Part shown: piece by piece, positions 9,315-18,342 of the stretch
Layout of the letters: every line of letters starts with the position of its first letter
How positions within the stretch are numbered: the stretch's first letter is position 1
NCBI RefSeq assembly: GCF_017052585.1
Contig: NZ_JAFFHZ010000001.1
Span: 5,580,001-5,644,000 of the forward strand
Source of the DNA: Paenibacillus apiarius
Lineage (GTDB): Bacteria; Bacillota; Bacilli; Paenibacillales; Paenibacillaceae
Direction of reading: 5' to 3'
Length of the DNA stretch: 64,000 bases
The notes under the pieces: generated by a model
Database searches by the model: none
What the model was told of the DNA's origin: nothing
What the model saw: the letters and a program-made list of their open reading frames with translations, nothing else
Program-made: the position numbers and the translations under genes

Positions 9315-9935
9315 TTACAGCCATGCATTGAATGCAACCACTATAATGATTGCTCCGCTTAAAACCGTGCTGAATTGCCCTACAGTGAAGGAGCCAATGC
9401 GGATGTTGGCCACCTTCTGCCCGATAATCGCACCCAGCCACAGTGTAATGAAGCTGCCAATTGCCGCCGTCAATGATATGGCGAGAGGGGATAACCCGAT
9501 TAGTCCTGCACTGAGACCATTGGTCAGTGCGTTCGCGGACAGAGCGACACCCAGTATGGCGGCTTCAAGAAGATTAATATTGCCTGACTGGTCCAAATCT
9601 GCTTTTTCCGGATTGGAGATTAATCCTTCGATGCCGATATTCCCTGTCTTAGGAGCAGAAGCCCGCTTGCTCACGGGTACGGTCAGCAGCACGATGCGCA
9701 CTCCGACGACCAGCAATATGAATGTTGCCAATAACGTGGGAAGAATGCCCGGAAGAATGGTTGAAATCCATTGACCGAATAAGATTCCTGACATACTGAA
9801 CAAGAAGCAAATGGCTGCAATAAAGGAGTTCGAGAGTACGCCAATGCGAATTTTCCGAATTCCATACGATATGCCAACACCTAAATTGTCAATGCTCGAT
9901 GCCGCCGCAAGCCCCAAAATCATTAGCCATGCCAT
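9315..9935 (-). CDS. ytaF: YtaF-like sporulation membrane protein
   Basis: A 206-residue protein with about six membrane helices arranged as two three-helix halves, related to the MntP/YtaF group. The start AAASSIDNLGVGISYGIRKI and the second half LGVALSANALTNGLSAGLIG carry the repeated small-residue/Asp-Asn motif of this family. YtaF is made during sporulation in Bacillus; some relatives export manganese. The function here is inferred from family only. It is preceded by a small gene overlapping its start by 13 bp. Confidence 0.85.
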   Translation of the reverse strand: MAWLMILGLAAASSIDNLGVGISYGIRKIRIGVLSNSFIAAICFLFSMSGILFGQWISTILPGILPTLLATFILLVVGVRIVLLTVPVSKRASAPKTGNIGIEGLISNPEKADLDQSGNINLLEAAILGVALSANALTNGLSAGLIGLSPLAISLTAAIGSFITLWLGAIIGQKVANIRIGSFTVGQFSTVLSGAIIIVVAFNAWL

Positions 9936-10189
9936 GATTGAAGCACCTCCTTGTCGTTATGATTGTTGTGGGCATGAAGCAAAAGAAGCACCTCGTTCAT
10001 CATCGTGTGGGTCGATTCGGCAAAGGATGGAGTCACGAATTTTTCTGGTTTGCGCTTCTTTTCTTGACTGCACACGCCCATGTGAAATTGCTGCTTGAAT
10101 ACCTCATCGATGTAATACACATTCCTGAAAACGTGAGCATCTTCGTCGCTTTCCCGATGATAATGCAGACATGACATGCAATAGTACAT
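9923..10189 (-). CDS. Small Cys/His protein coupled to ytaF
   Basis: An 88-residue protein starting MYYCMSCLHYH, with a third cysteine near residue 40 (GVC) and a His-rich tail (HAHNNHNDKE). The CxxC plus nearby histidines suggest metal binding. The ATG at 10189 has AGAAGGAG ten bases upstream, which is why longer in-frame starts were set aside. It overlaps ytaF by 13 bp on the same strand, so the two are probably co-translated. I do not recognise the family. Confidence 0.6.
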   Translation of the reverse strand: MYYCMSCLHYHRESDEDAHVFRNVYYIDEVFKQQFHMGVCSQEKKRKPEKFVTPSFAESTHTMMNEVLLLLHAHNNHNDKEVLQSWHG

Positions 10190-10442
10190 ATTACCATCTC
10201 TCCTTCTGTATGTCATTACGCCGACCCTGTGGGTCTGACTGTTGAGGTATCTTATGTGCATCTGTTGAGAATGGTGCATCGGGGCAGAGATATGAATTGA
10301 GAAATCTTCAACATTGCGCTCCACGCCTGTCGACAAGGATGAAATGGGCGTAAGTCGCAGAAGATTGGTGAGCAGACGTTCCTCATTCGTGCATATACTG
10401 ATAGCGAAGGCCGTGTTCCATATTTCACAGGAAAGGATTGAG

Positions 10443-11108
10443 ATGACAATGCCGGACAATCAAGGAACAGAGGACTTGGGAATGCTGTTGAAAGATTCGT
10501 TGAAGAAACAATCCCTTTCCATGCGAAAATTAAGCGGGCTCACCAATATCGATACAGCAACGATTTCCAGAATTATCAACGGCAAGCAGCCTGCAAAGCT
10601 CGACCATTTGCGCCGATTCGCGGAGCACCTTCATCTCCCGATGGATAAATTGCTGGAAGCGGTAGGATTGAATAAAGGGACGCAGCATAAAGAACTGCGC
10701 GAAGAGATCAGTGATTCCGTGGCAACCATTCAGGAATTGCTGCATTCTATCCGGCTGTTGGATTATCAGGTGACGGCAGAGCACGTTCGCCAAGAACTGG
10801 CAAAATATGAGCAATATGCGCAAACGGAAGAGGGGAACCGCATCATTTTGGAATCTTTTCATAGCAAAGTGAAAGAAGTAAGCGGATGGGGGCCCTTCAT
10901 CAATCAATTGCATTACATGTTCTCAAAATATTGCGACGAACGCGTAACTCCAGAAGATCGGTATATCTTGGGAAGCGCGCTCTTGTATTTTATTTTGTCG
11001 GCAGATATTATTCCGGACTATTTGTTCCCCATCGGCTATATCGATGATGTCATAGCTGTGCAGCTCGCCATGGAACGACTGTCTCCTTCTGACGATTCGA
11101 TCGCTTGA
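10443..11108 (+). CDS. XRE-family regulator with C-terminal DUF1232
   Basis: A 221-residue fusion. Residues 15-70 form a helix-turn-helix (SMRKLSGLTNIDTATISRII) of the Cro/C1 type. Residues 165-215 match DUF1232/YkvA (RYILGSALLYFILSADIIPD, then IGYIDDVIAVQLA), a short membrane-associated hairpin. A central helical linker separates them. The ATG at 10443 has GAAAGG upstream. The fusion suggests a DNA-binding protein tethered to, or sensing, the membrane; that is inference. It is divergent from the ytaF operon. Confidence 0.85.
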   Translation: MTMPDNQGTEDLGMLLKDSLKKQSLSMRKLSGLTNIDTATISRIINGKQPAKLDHLRRFAEHLHLPMDKLLEAVGLNKGTQHKELREEISDSVATIQELLHSIRLLDYQVTAEHVRQELAKYEQYAQTEEGNRIILESFHSKVKEVSGWGPFINQLHYMFSKYCDERVTPEDRYILGSALLYFILSADIIPDYLFPIGYIDDVIAVQLAMERLSPSDDSIA

Positions 11109-11298
11109 GCGAGCAGAGGCAGCTTGCATTCCATCTTTTGTCACTGTTCGTTCAAACATCGTTCACCTTTCGTTCATATTGGAGCAATAACTGTGATTTC
11201 ATTTATAGCTACAATAGATAGCGAGGAAGAACATTTTTCCAATATTGAACCGTTCGCGGCAATCGTGAACAAGGTGAATGAGTTGAGGGGGCATTAAT

Positions 11299-11688
11299 GT
11301 GAATAAGAAATTTGCCATTGCGGCATCCACACTTCTTCTCGCCGTGGCTTTGGCGGCATGCGGCAGCTCGGGAAAAGATTCAGCGGCGCAAGGTGAAGGC
11401 GCGCCGGCCAACGCTTCTTCGGGCGATGTGCAAGCCGTCACGTTGAAAGCGACCAACTTTGAATTTGATCAGAAGGAAATCCGGGTAAAGAAAGGCCAGA
11501 CGGTCAAGCTGACGCTTGAAAACAGCCAAGGGATGCATGGAGTGGAAATCCCTGATTTGAAAGTGAAGCTGGACTCGCCGGGGTCGACGGAGTTTGTAGC
11601 TGACAAAGAGGGAACATTTGAATTCAAATGCTCGATTATGTGCGGCGCCGGTCATAATGATATGGTCGGCAAGATCATCGTCGAGTAG
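11299..11688 (+). CDS. CuA-type cupredoxin lipoprotein
   Basis: A 129-residue exported protein with a lipoprotein signal (LLLAVALAACGSS, lipid Cys near 21), a low-complexity linker, then a cupredoxin domain. The C-terminus carries CSIMCGAGHNDM, the C-x3-C-x3-H-x2-M copper loop of cytochrome oxidase subunit II, with an upstream HGVEI histidine completing a CuA-like site. It is therefore either a stand-alone subunit-II-like electron carrier or a copper-handling protein on the outer face of the membrane. It starts with GTG after GAGGGGG and has its own terminator. Confidence 0.88.
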   Translation: MNKKFAIAASTLLLAVALAACGSSGKDSAAQGEGAPANASSGDVQAVTLKATNFEFDQKEIRVKKGQTVKLTLENSQGMHGVEIPDLKVKLDSPGSTEFVADKEGTFEFKCSIMCGAGHNDMVGKIIVE

Positions 11689-11704
11689 GTTAGATTATAA
11701 GCAG

Positions 11705-11742
11705 CGCATGGTCCAATCAGTTCATGGGATCATGCGTTTTTC
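11705..11742 (+). terminator. Intrinsic terminator
   Basis: A stem CGCATGGTCC / GGATCATGCG with small mismatches and a T5 tract, after the cupredoxin gene. Confidence 0.6.
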
Positions 11743-11846
11743 CTTTGCCGCGAATTCGTTCATGTTCGTCCGCATGAGCTTCGTATATAATGTTAACAGA
11801 GAGCGTTGCTATTTAAGAATGCAAATTGGAGAGGTGGATTGATGCT

Positions 11847-13175
11847 ATGACATGGTTGAATGAACTCGTTGCGATGCGATGGCGTCAAGAAGGAGAGCGG
11901 TACGCCAAAGATGTCAACGAATTCGTGGGCAAAGGGTTGACCGAGGGCTGGGATGCAGTGGACGAGGTCGAGCTGCAGGGGGACGGCCGAAGCGAGCTGG
12001 CAGAACAAGTACTAGAGATGGTGGCCGCCGCGAATGAAGCGGGAGATATCGAACGGCTGCGCAGAGCGCTTCCCGCAGCTACGTTGCCGTTTATGGGAGC
12101 GTACAAAGATAGACTTAAGGCTGTGAAATCGATCTTTTTCATAGATGAAGATACATATGTCTTCCGGTCGGGCGCAACTTGGGAATCGGGCTGCGTACAT
12201 GCCGTCAGTGCAGGGAAAATAAGAACGTTCGAGCATATTACGCTCGTCGGCCGTTCTCCTAATGGTGAAACGTATGCGCTCGTCGGCGAGGAAGGAATCC
12301 GCACCATGCGGGGATTACATAATGATTTGACAGGAGAGCTGCTGCATTCTTTTTCATGGGGTAACATATATGATTCTATTAAAAGCTTACGGCTCCCTAT
12401 TAAGACATTGGCCGACTTGGAGGAGCCTCCGCATGAGCATCTGACGGAGATCATTCCGTTTGCCGATGGAAAGAAGCTTATTTTGGTATCCAATCTCGGA
12501 ATCTATCTCGTTGCAGCTGGATCGGCGAAACTGCTTCACCCGTCTGCGGAAGAAATCGAGGATTGGGGTGCTGACGATGTCGGGGATATTTGGATTGATA
12601 TGGTCCATGCCGCGCTGTCGCACGATGAGAAGCATATCGCGCTAGGGAGCCAAGGAAGCTCTCATCTGCTCTATGACGCGCAGGGCAATTTCAAGGCTGA
12701 GATCTATCCTGAGAGCAGCTATCCGCACTACTGTTTGTTTACCAGAGACGATGAGCGCGTACTCTTCAATTCTTGCCATTTTTACAATGGGATCACGTTG
12801 TCGGCTTCCATTCAAGAAGCCTGTGTCGCCAGCCCGCTGGAGGTCCGGGAAGACGATATCGTCGAGGACGGATCCCGTGTGTATGCCGCTGCTGTTCGCG
12901 GCGATGAGATCATTCTGGGCGACGCCAACGGTTATTTGAGAACGGTAAAGCTTGACGGATCGTTGTCGTGGCAGTATTTTTTGGGCGGCACGATATCTGG
13001 CATTACCGTCAGTCCTTCAGGGAATCGGTTAGCCGTCGGCACGTACGGGGGCATGCTCCATCTGCTGGATTTGGATATGGATGAACGAGATCCTTACGCC
13101 ATAGGAACGGCGGCGCATTGGGAGCGGGAGCGATGGATCGTGTGGAAGGGACTGGAACAGCCCTTGCGATGGTAG
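11847..13175 (+). CDS. Beta-propeller (WD40/PQQ-like) protein
   Basis: A 442-residue soluble protein with a helical N-terminal segment (residues 1-85) followed by a propeller-like domain of repeated beta strands ending in Asp/Gly turns, for example LSHDEKHIALGSQGSSHLL and VSPSGNRLAVGTYGGMLHLL. No signal peptide is visible. The ATG at 11847 follows GAGAGGTGG. Such proteins are usually protein-interaction scaffolds. I see no catalytic motif and cannot name a function. Confidence 0.75.
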   Translation: MTWLNELVAMRWRQEGERYAKDVNEFVGKGLTEGWDAVDEVELQGDGRSELAEQVLEMVAAANEAGDIERLRRALPAATLPFMGAYKDRLKAVKSIFFIDEDTYVFRSGATWESGCVHAVSAGKIRTFEHITLVGRSPNGETYALVGEEGIRTMRGLHNDLTGELLHSFSWGNIYDSIKSLRLPIKTLADLEEPPHEHLTEIIPFADGKKLILVSNLGIYLVAAGSAKLLHPSAEEIEDWGADDVGDIWIDMVHAALSHDEKHIALGSQGSSHLLYDAQGNFKAEIYPESSYPHYCLFTRDDERVLFNSCHFYNGITLSASIQEACVASPLEVREDDIVEDGSRVYAAAVRGDEIILGDANGYLRTVKLDGSLSWQYFLGGTISGITVSPSGNRLAVGTYGGMLHLLDLDMDERDPYAIGTAAHWERERWIVWKGLEQPLRW

Positions 13176-13246
13176 CAACGCAATTGATCCTGTGTGTGCA
13201 AGCAGTAATCAAAGCTTGAATTTGTTCCTGTGGCAGTGCCACTGGA

Positions 13247-13978
13247 ATGGAACTGCAGAAATTCATGATGGAGGTGCAGCTGGTGCAATTGGTCATCGTT
13301 CCGGTTGGAGGAAGCTGGGAAATGGAAGAGCTTCTTCCTTATGTAAGCGAAGAGCGGAAGAGCAGCGTTGCTCGGTTCAGACAAGAAATCGACGCCAGAA
13401 GAGCGCTGTTATCCGAATGTATCGTGCGCGCGTTAATCATGTCCCGGTACAGTTGTTCTAACGGACAGATTCAACTGGAGCGGCATGCCCACGGGAAGCC
13501 TTATGCGGCAAGCCATCCTGAGTTTCACTATAATGTCAGCCATTCGGGGGATTGGGTTGTATGCGCGGTGGCGGATCTTCCGCTGGGCGTAGATATCGAG
13601 CAAATCCGTCCCATTGAGTTGTCGATTGCGGAACGCTTCTTTGCCGCTTCTGAAACGGAGGCAATCCTGTCCTTGCGCGAACCGGAAAGACTGTCGATGT
13701 TTTATAAGATTTGGACATTGAAGGAAAGCTTCGTGAAGGCGGAGGGGACTGGGCTGAGCGTCCCCCTTGACAGCGTTGCATTCACCGTAGGCGGCATGGA
13801 TGACATTCAAATGGCCGCACGTAATGAAGAATACCGTTACCGGTTCCGGATGTACGCTCCGGACCCGGATCATATGCTGGCCGTGTGCGCTAGCGGCTGC
13901 GAATTCCCGCATCAGCCTCGTGAGCTTGCAGTCTCGGCGATAACAGCCGTCCTTGGCGGAAGAGCCATCTCCATTTAA
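13247..13978 (+). CDS. Sfp-type 4'-phosphopantetheinyl transferase
   Basis: About 243 residues. The Sfp hallmarks are present: HGKPYAASHPEFHYNVSHSG, then LGVDIEQIRPI (the Mg-binding Asp/Glu), and WTLKESFVKAEGTGLSVPLD. It transfers phosphopantetheine from CoA to carrier proteins of peptide or polyketide synthases, so the genome probably encodes such pathways elsewhere; none are in this window. The start is uncertain: ATG 13247 has a weak ribosome binding site, while GTG 13283 follows GGAGGTG. The 3' end overlaps the convergent next gene by 4 bp. Confidence 0.9.
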   Translation: MELQKFMMEVQLVQLVIVPVGGSWEMEELLPYVSEERKSSVARFRQEIDARRALLSECIVRALIMSRYSCSNGQIQLERHAHGKPYAASHPEFHYNVSHSGDWVVCAVADLPLGVDIEQIRPIELSIAERFFAASETEAILSLREPERLSMFYKIWTLKESFVKAEGTGLSVPLDSVAFTVGGMDDIQMAARNEEYRYRFRMYAPDPDHMLAVCASGCEFPHQPRELAVSAITAVLGGRAISI

Positions 13979-14511
13979 GATTCCAAGGTTTCGATTGACC
14001 TAATTACATGATCCATTAAGGAATCGATGTCATCGATATGGCTTTCATTTATTTTCTGGCGAAACTTCACTTGAATTCGGTAGGTCCCATTGTCGGCTGG
14101 CTCTGTTGTATTTGCTGCAACGCTGCAGGGAGCCAGCAGATAAGAGCGCTCATGGACAATATCCGCAGAATCTGCCCAGAGAGCGGTTAATCGTTCATGA
14201 ATGCGATGGGAGTGAACCGCCTGCTCTCCGGGCAATTCGAAGACAAGCTGAAGCAATGCTCCGGGCTCTTCATCTACGATGCGGATGCCACGGAGCTCGC
14301 CGGCGAAATCAGGCAAGCCGCTCGAGATTTGCAGCTCGGCGATACAGCTGCCAGCCTGCGGCTTCATTCGCATCCGGAATATCCGGTTGTATCCGGCCAG
14401 ATCAATAATATCCTCGCGCCCAACGATAATCATGTCAGCTTCTCTCTCCACATCATACAGCTTTCCTTCAAATACCACTTTCAAATTGTCGAATATCGTA
14501 GGGTCGAACAT
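13975..14511 (-). CDS. Conserved-looking protein of unknown function
   Basis: A 178-residue soluble protein starting MFDPTIFDNLKVVFEGKLYD. It is predicted to be mixed alpha/beta, with an Asp-rich C-terminal helix (ESHIDDIDSLMDHVIRSIET). No signal peptide, membrane segment or known motif is seen. It is convergent with the PPTase gene, with ends overlapping by 4 bp. Codon use is like the neighbours, which supports a real gene. Confidence 0.7.
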   Translation of the reverse strand: MFDPTIFDNLKVVFEGKLYDVEREADMIIVGREDIIDLAGYNRIFRMRMKPQAGSCIAELQISSGLPDFAGELRGIRIVDEEPGALLQLVFELPGEQAVHSHRIHERLTALWADSADIVHERSYLLAPCSVAANTTEPADNGTYRIQVKFRQKINESHIDDIDSLMDHVIRSIETLES

Positions 14512-14661
14512 TGTTTAGCCTCCAGTCTCTTTTACCTTCAGTTTATTTACAGTCAATCTTAGTACAAGGCGCCTCATCAGTAAAGAAATGAGCTGAACAC
14601 TTGGCATTGCGTGAGCATCTATGAGAAAATGAAACAAAAAATGGATTAGGGGTGCTTCATT

Positions 14662-15360
14662 TTGAAAACGATAGGCCTTATCGGCGGCATGAGCTGGGAG
14701 TCATCTTTACTTTATTATCAAATTATTAATCAGAACATTAAGGCAAGGTTAGGCGGGCATCATTCTGCAAAAAGTTTGATGTACTCTCTAGATTTTGAAG
14801 AGATCAAATCCCTCCAGCAGTTAGGCAACTGGGATGACGCTGCAAAAATGATGATTGAGGCAGCGCAAAAGCTTGAAGCTGGCGGAGCCGATTGTATCGT
14901 CATCTGCACGAATACGATGCACAAGATGGCAAGCGAAGTAGAAGAATCGGCATCTATTCCTTTACTGCATATCGCTGATGCAACGGCGAATGAAATGGTA
15001 AAAGACGGAATCAAAAAAGTAGCTTTGCTGGGAACCGCGTATACGATGGAACAAAATTTTTATAAAGGGAGACTTATTGACAAGTTTGGGCTGGATATCA
15101 TGGTTCCTAACGAAGCAGAGCGCAGGATTGTGCACGAGATCATCTACCAAGAGCTGTGTCTTGGAATCATCAATGAAGAGTCTAAACAATCCTATGTAAA
15201 AATTATAAACAACCTTATTCAACAAGGTGCCGAAGGCGTAATTCTTGGATGTACTGAAATAGGGCTGCTCATTTCACAGCATAATTGCAGTATTCCCGTT
15301 TATGATACAACGAGACTGCATGCGCAATGTGCCGTTGATTTTGCGCTAAGCGAGGGCTAA
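14662..15360 (+). CDS. Aspartate/glutamate racemase family protein
   Basis: A 232-residue protein with both catalytic cysteines of the family: CTNTMHK in the first half and LGCTEIGLL in the second. The start KTIGLIGGMSWESS is typical of RacX/YgeA-like amino-acid racemases. It begins with TTG after an AGGGGTG ribosome binding site. Substrate range is not certain; members make D-amino acids for the cell wall or biofilm control. It stands alone. Confidence 0.9.
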   Translation: MKTIGLIGGMSWESSLLYYQIINQNIKARLGGHHSAKSLMYSLDFEEIKSLQQLGNWDDAAKMMIEAAQKLEAGGADCIVICTNTMHKMASEVEESASIPLLHIADATANEMVKDGIKKVALLGTAYTMEQNFYKGRLIDKFGLDIMVPNEAERRIVHEIIYQELCLGIINEESKQSYVKIINNLIQQGAEGVILGCTEIGLLISQHNCSIPVYDTTRLHAQCAVDFALSEG

Positions 15361-15494
15361 GCAATCATGAAGGATGCGTAATCGCCATTTAGTACCCGCT
15401 TGTCCGCTATAAAATGAGCGCGTGAGTAATTTCGTAAAAGCTGTGTTATAGTGTATGCAGGTATCTTTATATATATAAAAAGGGAGAGATGGCT

Positions 15495-16499
15495 GTGTCG
15501 CTTCGCATCGGAAAATTAAGCTATTGGCACGTGCATGCTTGGGACTACACAAAACAGGCTCAAGAACACCCTGAGACGTTAATAAGCGCGGTCTGGGACG
15601 AAAATCCGGAACGCGGACAGGAGGCGGCAGGGAAACTGAGCGTTCCTTTTTATGCATCGCTTGATGACATTTTGGCAAGTGATATCGATGCCGTCATCGT
15701 GGATACGCCGACACGCATGCACCGGGATGTGATAATCGCGGCAGCTAACGCCGGCAAACATATTTTCACCGAGAAAGTGCTTGCGCCCACGTGGACAGAA
15801 GTCAATGAAATATTGGAAGCGGTAGAGAAGAACGGCGTAAAGCTAACGGTATCGCTGCCACGGTTGAATGATGGTTATACGTTGACGATTCAGCAAATAT
15901 TGGCACAGCAGCTGCTCGGAAAAGTAACGCTGGTGCGTGTGCGCTTATCCCATAACGGCGCGATTGCCGGGTGGCTGCCTGAACATTTTTATAGCTTGGA
16001 GGACTGTGCAGGCGGAGCATTGATTGACCTTGGCTGCCATCCGATGTACTTGACGAGGTTGTTCCTCGGAGAAGAGCCCGTAGGCGTTGCGTCTCAATAT
16101 GGCTATGTTACTGGAAAAGCGGTGGAAGATAACGCCGTATCGCTGTTGTCGACGAATTCCGGTGCCATGGGCATCGTTGAAGCGGGCTTCGTAAATTCTC
16201 ATTCGCCGTTTACAGTGGAAGTGCATGGAACGGAAGGCACGCTGCTGTACGGAACCCCGGAAGCGAAGCTGTTGGTGCGGACCAACCGCCAAGGAGCCGA
16301 GCTTGCGCAAGAATGGCAAGAACAGCCGTTATTGTCTAATCGGGAGAGCGCTTTCCATCAATGGGTCGGTCATATTCAAAATAATACGAAGGCAGAGGAT
16401 AATATCCGAATGGCGGTGGAATTGACCAAATTAATGGAAGCCTCCAACCGATCGGTTGCAGAACGCCGCGCCATTCGTCTGGAGGAGCTCGAACGCTAG
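15495..16499 (+). CDS. Gfo/Idh/MocA-family oxidoreductase
   Basis: About 334 residues: an N-terminal Rossmann half, then the conserved TEKVLAPTW block (EKP-like Lys) near residue 93, and DLGCHPMYLTRLFLG in the middle, matching the catalytic-His region. It is likely an NAD(P)-dependent sugar or inositol dehydrogenase; the substrate is unknown. GTG 15495 is eight bases after AGGGAG; an ATG six bases upstream is too close to it. A terminator follows. Confidence 0.88.
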   Translation: MSLRIGKLSYWHVHAWDYTKQAQEHPETLISAVWDENPERGQEAAGKLSVPFYASLDDILASDIDAVIVDTPTRMHRDVIIAAANAGKHIFTEKVLAPTWTEVNEILEAVEKNGVKLTVSLPRLNDGYTLTIQQILAQQLLGKVTLVRVRLSHNGAIAGWLPEHFYSLEDCAGGALIDLGCHPMYLTRLFLGEEPVGVASQYGYVTGKAVEDNAVSLLSTNSGAMGIVEAGFVNSHSPFTVEVHGTEGTLLYGTPEAKLLVRTNRQGAELAQEWQEQPLLSNRESAFHQWVGHIQNNTKAEDNIRMAVELTKLMEASNRSVAERRAIRLEELER

Positions 16500-16574
16500 C
16501 CGCCTCGCCCTGCGATATAGGCTGCCCAACCCTTGCGCACTATCGCGTGCGGGAATAGAAATCCAAGCAATAGC

Positions 16575-16618
16575 AAAGCTCTGCTATATTTCATGCGAAA
16601 TAGGGCAGAGCTTTTTTA
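16575..16618 (+). terminator. Intrinsic terminator
   Basis: A 9-bp stem (AAGCTCTGC / GCAGAGCTT) with a T6 tract, downstream of the Gfo/Idh gene. Confidence 0.8.
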
Positions 16619-16680
16619 GTTAATATGGTTCGTTTCATTATGAGAGAGAAGTTGTCTGAGATAAGCGCGTCAGCAACGCT

Positions 16681-16797
16681 TCAACATCCGAACAGCAGCA
16701 GACATACGATGATTAAAAGCAGGAAAAGGACGAGAATGATATCCCTATAGTTCAAAGCGAAATGCGTTCCTCTGTATCCTGCGCAAGCGTTCGCCAT
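16681..16797 (-). CDS. YjcZ-like sporulation micro-protein
   Basis: A 38-residue peptide beginning MANACAGYRGTHFALNYRD, then one hydrophobic helix (IILVLFLLLIIVCLLLFG) and a final Cys. A short Gly/Tyr/Cys-rich head before a single C-terminal helix is the layout of YjcZ-family peptides found in spores of Bacillales. AAAGGGG lies ten bases before the ATG. A second peptide of the same design lies at 55546. Confidence 0.7.
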   Translation of the reverse strand: MANACAGYRGTHFALNYRDIILVLFLLLIIVCLLLFGC

Positions 16798-17111
16798 GTA
16801 TGCCGAACCCCTTTCATATTACCGTAATGATTCATTGTATGAATAAGGGCAACCTGTATGATTGGACATATATGCAATCATATCTTTGATATGGAAGTAG
16901 GGCAGGGGGAAATGCATCATAAAATACTCGAAATCAATTTCTTACATAACTAGTATTATGTAAACTTAAGCGCTAGATAAGTAGTCTCCGGGAAATGGGC
17001 TCGGCAATTCAAAGGGATCATGAAGCGGGTTTTATTTGAGCAGCAAAGGAGTAAATATTGCGATGGCAGTCCAGATTCCTTTCCTGGACTGCCATGTTTG
17101 ACTTGCGGTAG
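16798..17111. other. Intergenic stretch with one hairpin
   Basis: There is no convincing coding frame. The only structure is a 12-bp perfect stem at 17063-17095 (ATGGCAGTCCAG / CTGGACTGCCAT), which lies downstream of the minus-strand membrane-protein gene and may end it. Confidence 0.5.
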
Positions 17112-17330
17112 TTAGGGGAGCTTGCGTTCCTCTCGGTCTTCAGGTTCATCGCTGCCGGTTCCAATATTGACCGCTCCTTGCAGCACGAAGGCAATGAGGG
17201 AGATGCCGATGATAGCCAGAAGACGGATAGGCCCGTCCGATACGGAGGCTATCAAGATGCCCAGCACAATGGCTGCGCCCAACAGGATGGCGATGCGTGT
17301 ATATGTAACCTTATTCAGAAACGAACACAA
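17112..17330 (-). CDS. Small two-helix membrane protein
   Basis: A 72-residue protein with two hydrophobic segments (residues 10-29 and 33-53) and a charged acidic/basic tail (DEPEDREERKLP). It starts with TTG, six bases after GGGGAGA. No family is recognised. It is convergent with nothing and lies near coaA on the same strand, with a 91-bp gap. Confidence 0.6.
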   Translation of the reverse strand: MCSFLNKVTYTRIAILLGAAIVLGILIASVSDGPIRLLAIIGISLIAFVLQGAVNIGTGSDEPEDREERKLP

Positions 17331-17421
17331 TTCGCTCTCCCCGCTTTCGCTGCTTTATAATACATGATACGTTATTCCTTGCCGAAAGGCTGCAAAAAAC
17401 CGTTGTTGTATACATGTCCAG

Positions 17422-18342
17422 CTACTTGCGAAGGTGGATGTTGCGAATTCGATGATCGGTGTCCTTGCTCAGAATGAGCTTGGCGCGCCCTTTGGTCGGC
17501 AAAATGTTCTTGTTCAAGTTTACCTGATTGATGTCTCGCCATATGGTTCTCGCTCTGTTAATGGCCTCTTTTTTCGTCAATGCGGCATAACGGTGAAAGT
17601 AAGACGTTGGATCACGAAAAGCCGTATCACGCAGCAGCAGAAAACGCTCAACATACCACTTCTCCAAATCTAGGTCCTGCGCTTCCACATAAATGGAAAA
17701 GTCGAAAAAGTCACTGACGAATACGCTTGCTTCCCTGCTGACCTGCAGGACGTTGATGCCCTCGAGGATGAGAATGTCGGGTCTCTCGACCTTTATAGTC
17801 TCATCCGGAACGATATCATACGACAAATGAGAGTAGACCGGAGCATGCACTTCGGCTTGTCCCGCCTTGACATCAGTCAGAAATTGAATGAGCCGCTTCG
17901 TATCATAGCTTTGGGGAAAGCCCTTCCTGTTCATGATTCCCTTGGCTTCAAGTATCCGGTTCGGATACAAAAAGCCGTCAGTCGTCACAATTTCCACTTG
18001 GGGATGTTCTTCGTATTGGGACAACAATGCCTGCAGCAGCCTTGCTGTCGTGCTCTTGCCTGCGGCAACGCTGCCTGCGATACCAATAATGTACGGAACC
18101 TTGTCCGCCTTTTTACGCAAAAAAGAAGCGGTTGTCGCTCTCAATTGCTGTGCTGCCGCCACTTGAAGGTTAATCAGCTTCGTTAAGGGAAGATAGATGT
18201 CTTCAACCTCATCCATAGATATGCGCTCATTAATGCCTTTCAAGGACTCGAATCGTTCAGGAGAGATAACCAGACGAGATTGATCGTATAGACTGGACCA
18301 GTCTTCCCGCTCGATCGTTATGTAAGGACTGAAGATATGCAT
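17422..18342 (-). CDS. coaA: Type I pantothenate kinase
   Basis: A 306-residue P-loop kinase that phosphorylates pantothenate in the first step of CoA synthesis. The motif [18 protein letters not shown] is the Walker A loop, and [25 protein letters not shown] and [11 protein letters not shown] are CoaA signatures. The longer frame upstream is not needed: ATG 18342 starts [13 protein letters not shown], follows GAGAGGT, and matches the usual length of about 310-320. Confidence 0.96.
   Translation of the reverse strand: MHIFSPYITIEREDWSSLYDQSRLVISPERFESLKGINERISMDEVEDIYLPLTKLINLQVAAAQQLRATTASFLRKKADKVPYIIGIAGSVAAGKSTTARLLQALLSQYEEHPQVEIVTTDGFLYPNRILEAKGIMNRKGFPQSYDTKRLIQFLTDVKAGQAEVHAPVYSHLSYDIVPDETIKVERPDILILEGINVLQVSREASVFVSDFFDFSIYVEAQDLDLEKWYVERFLLLRDTAFRDPTSYFHRYAALTKKEAINRARTIWRDINQVNLNKNILPTKGRAKLILSKDTDHRIRNIHLRK

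Noticed and set aside
10190..10459. Longer 178-residue version of the small Cys/His protein
   Set aside because: The extra N-terminal part looks non-coding, and a strong AGAAGGAG sits before the ATG at 10189.
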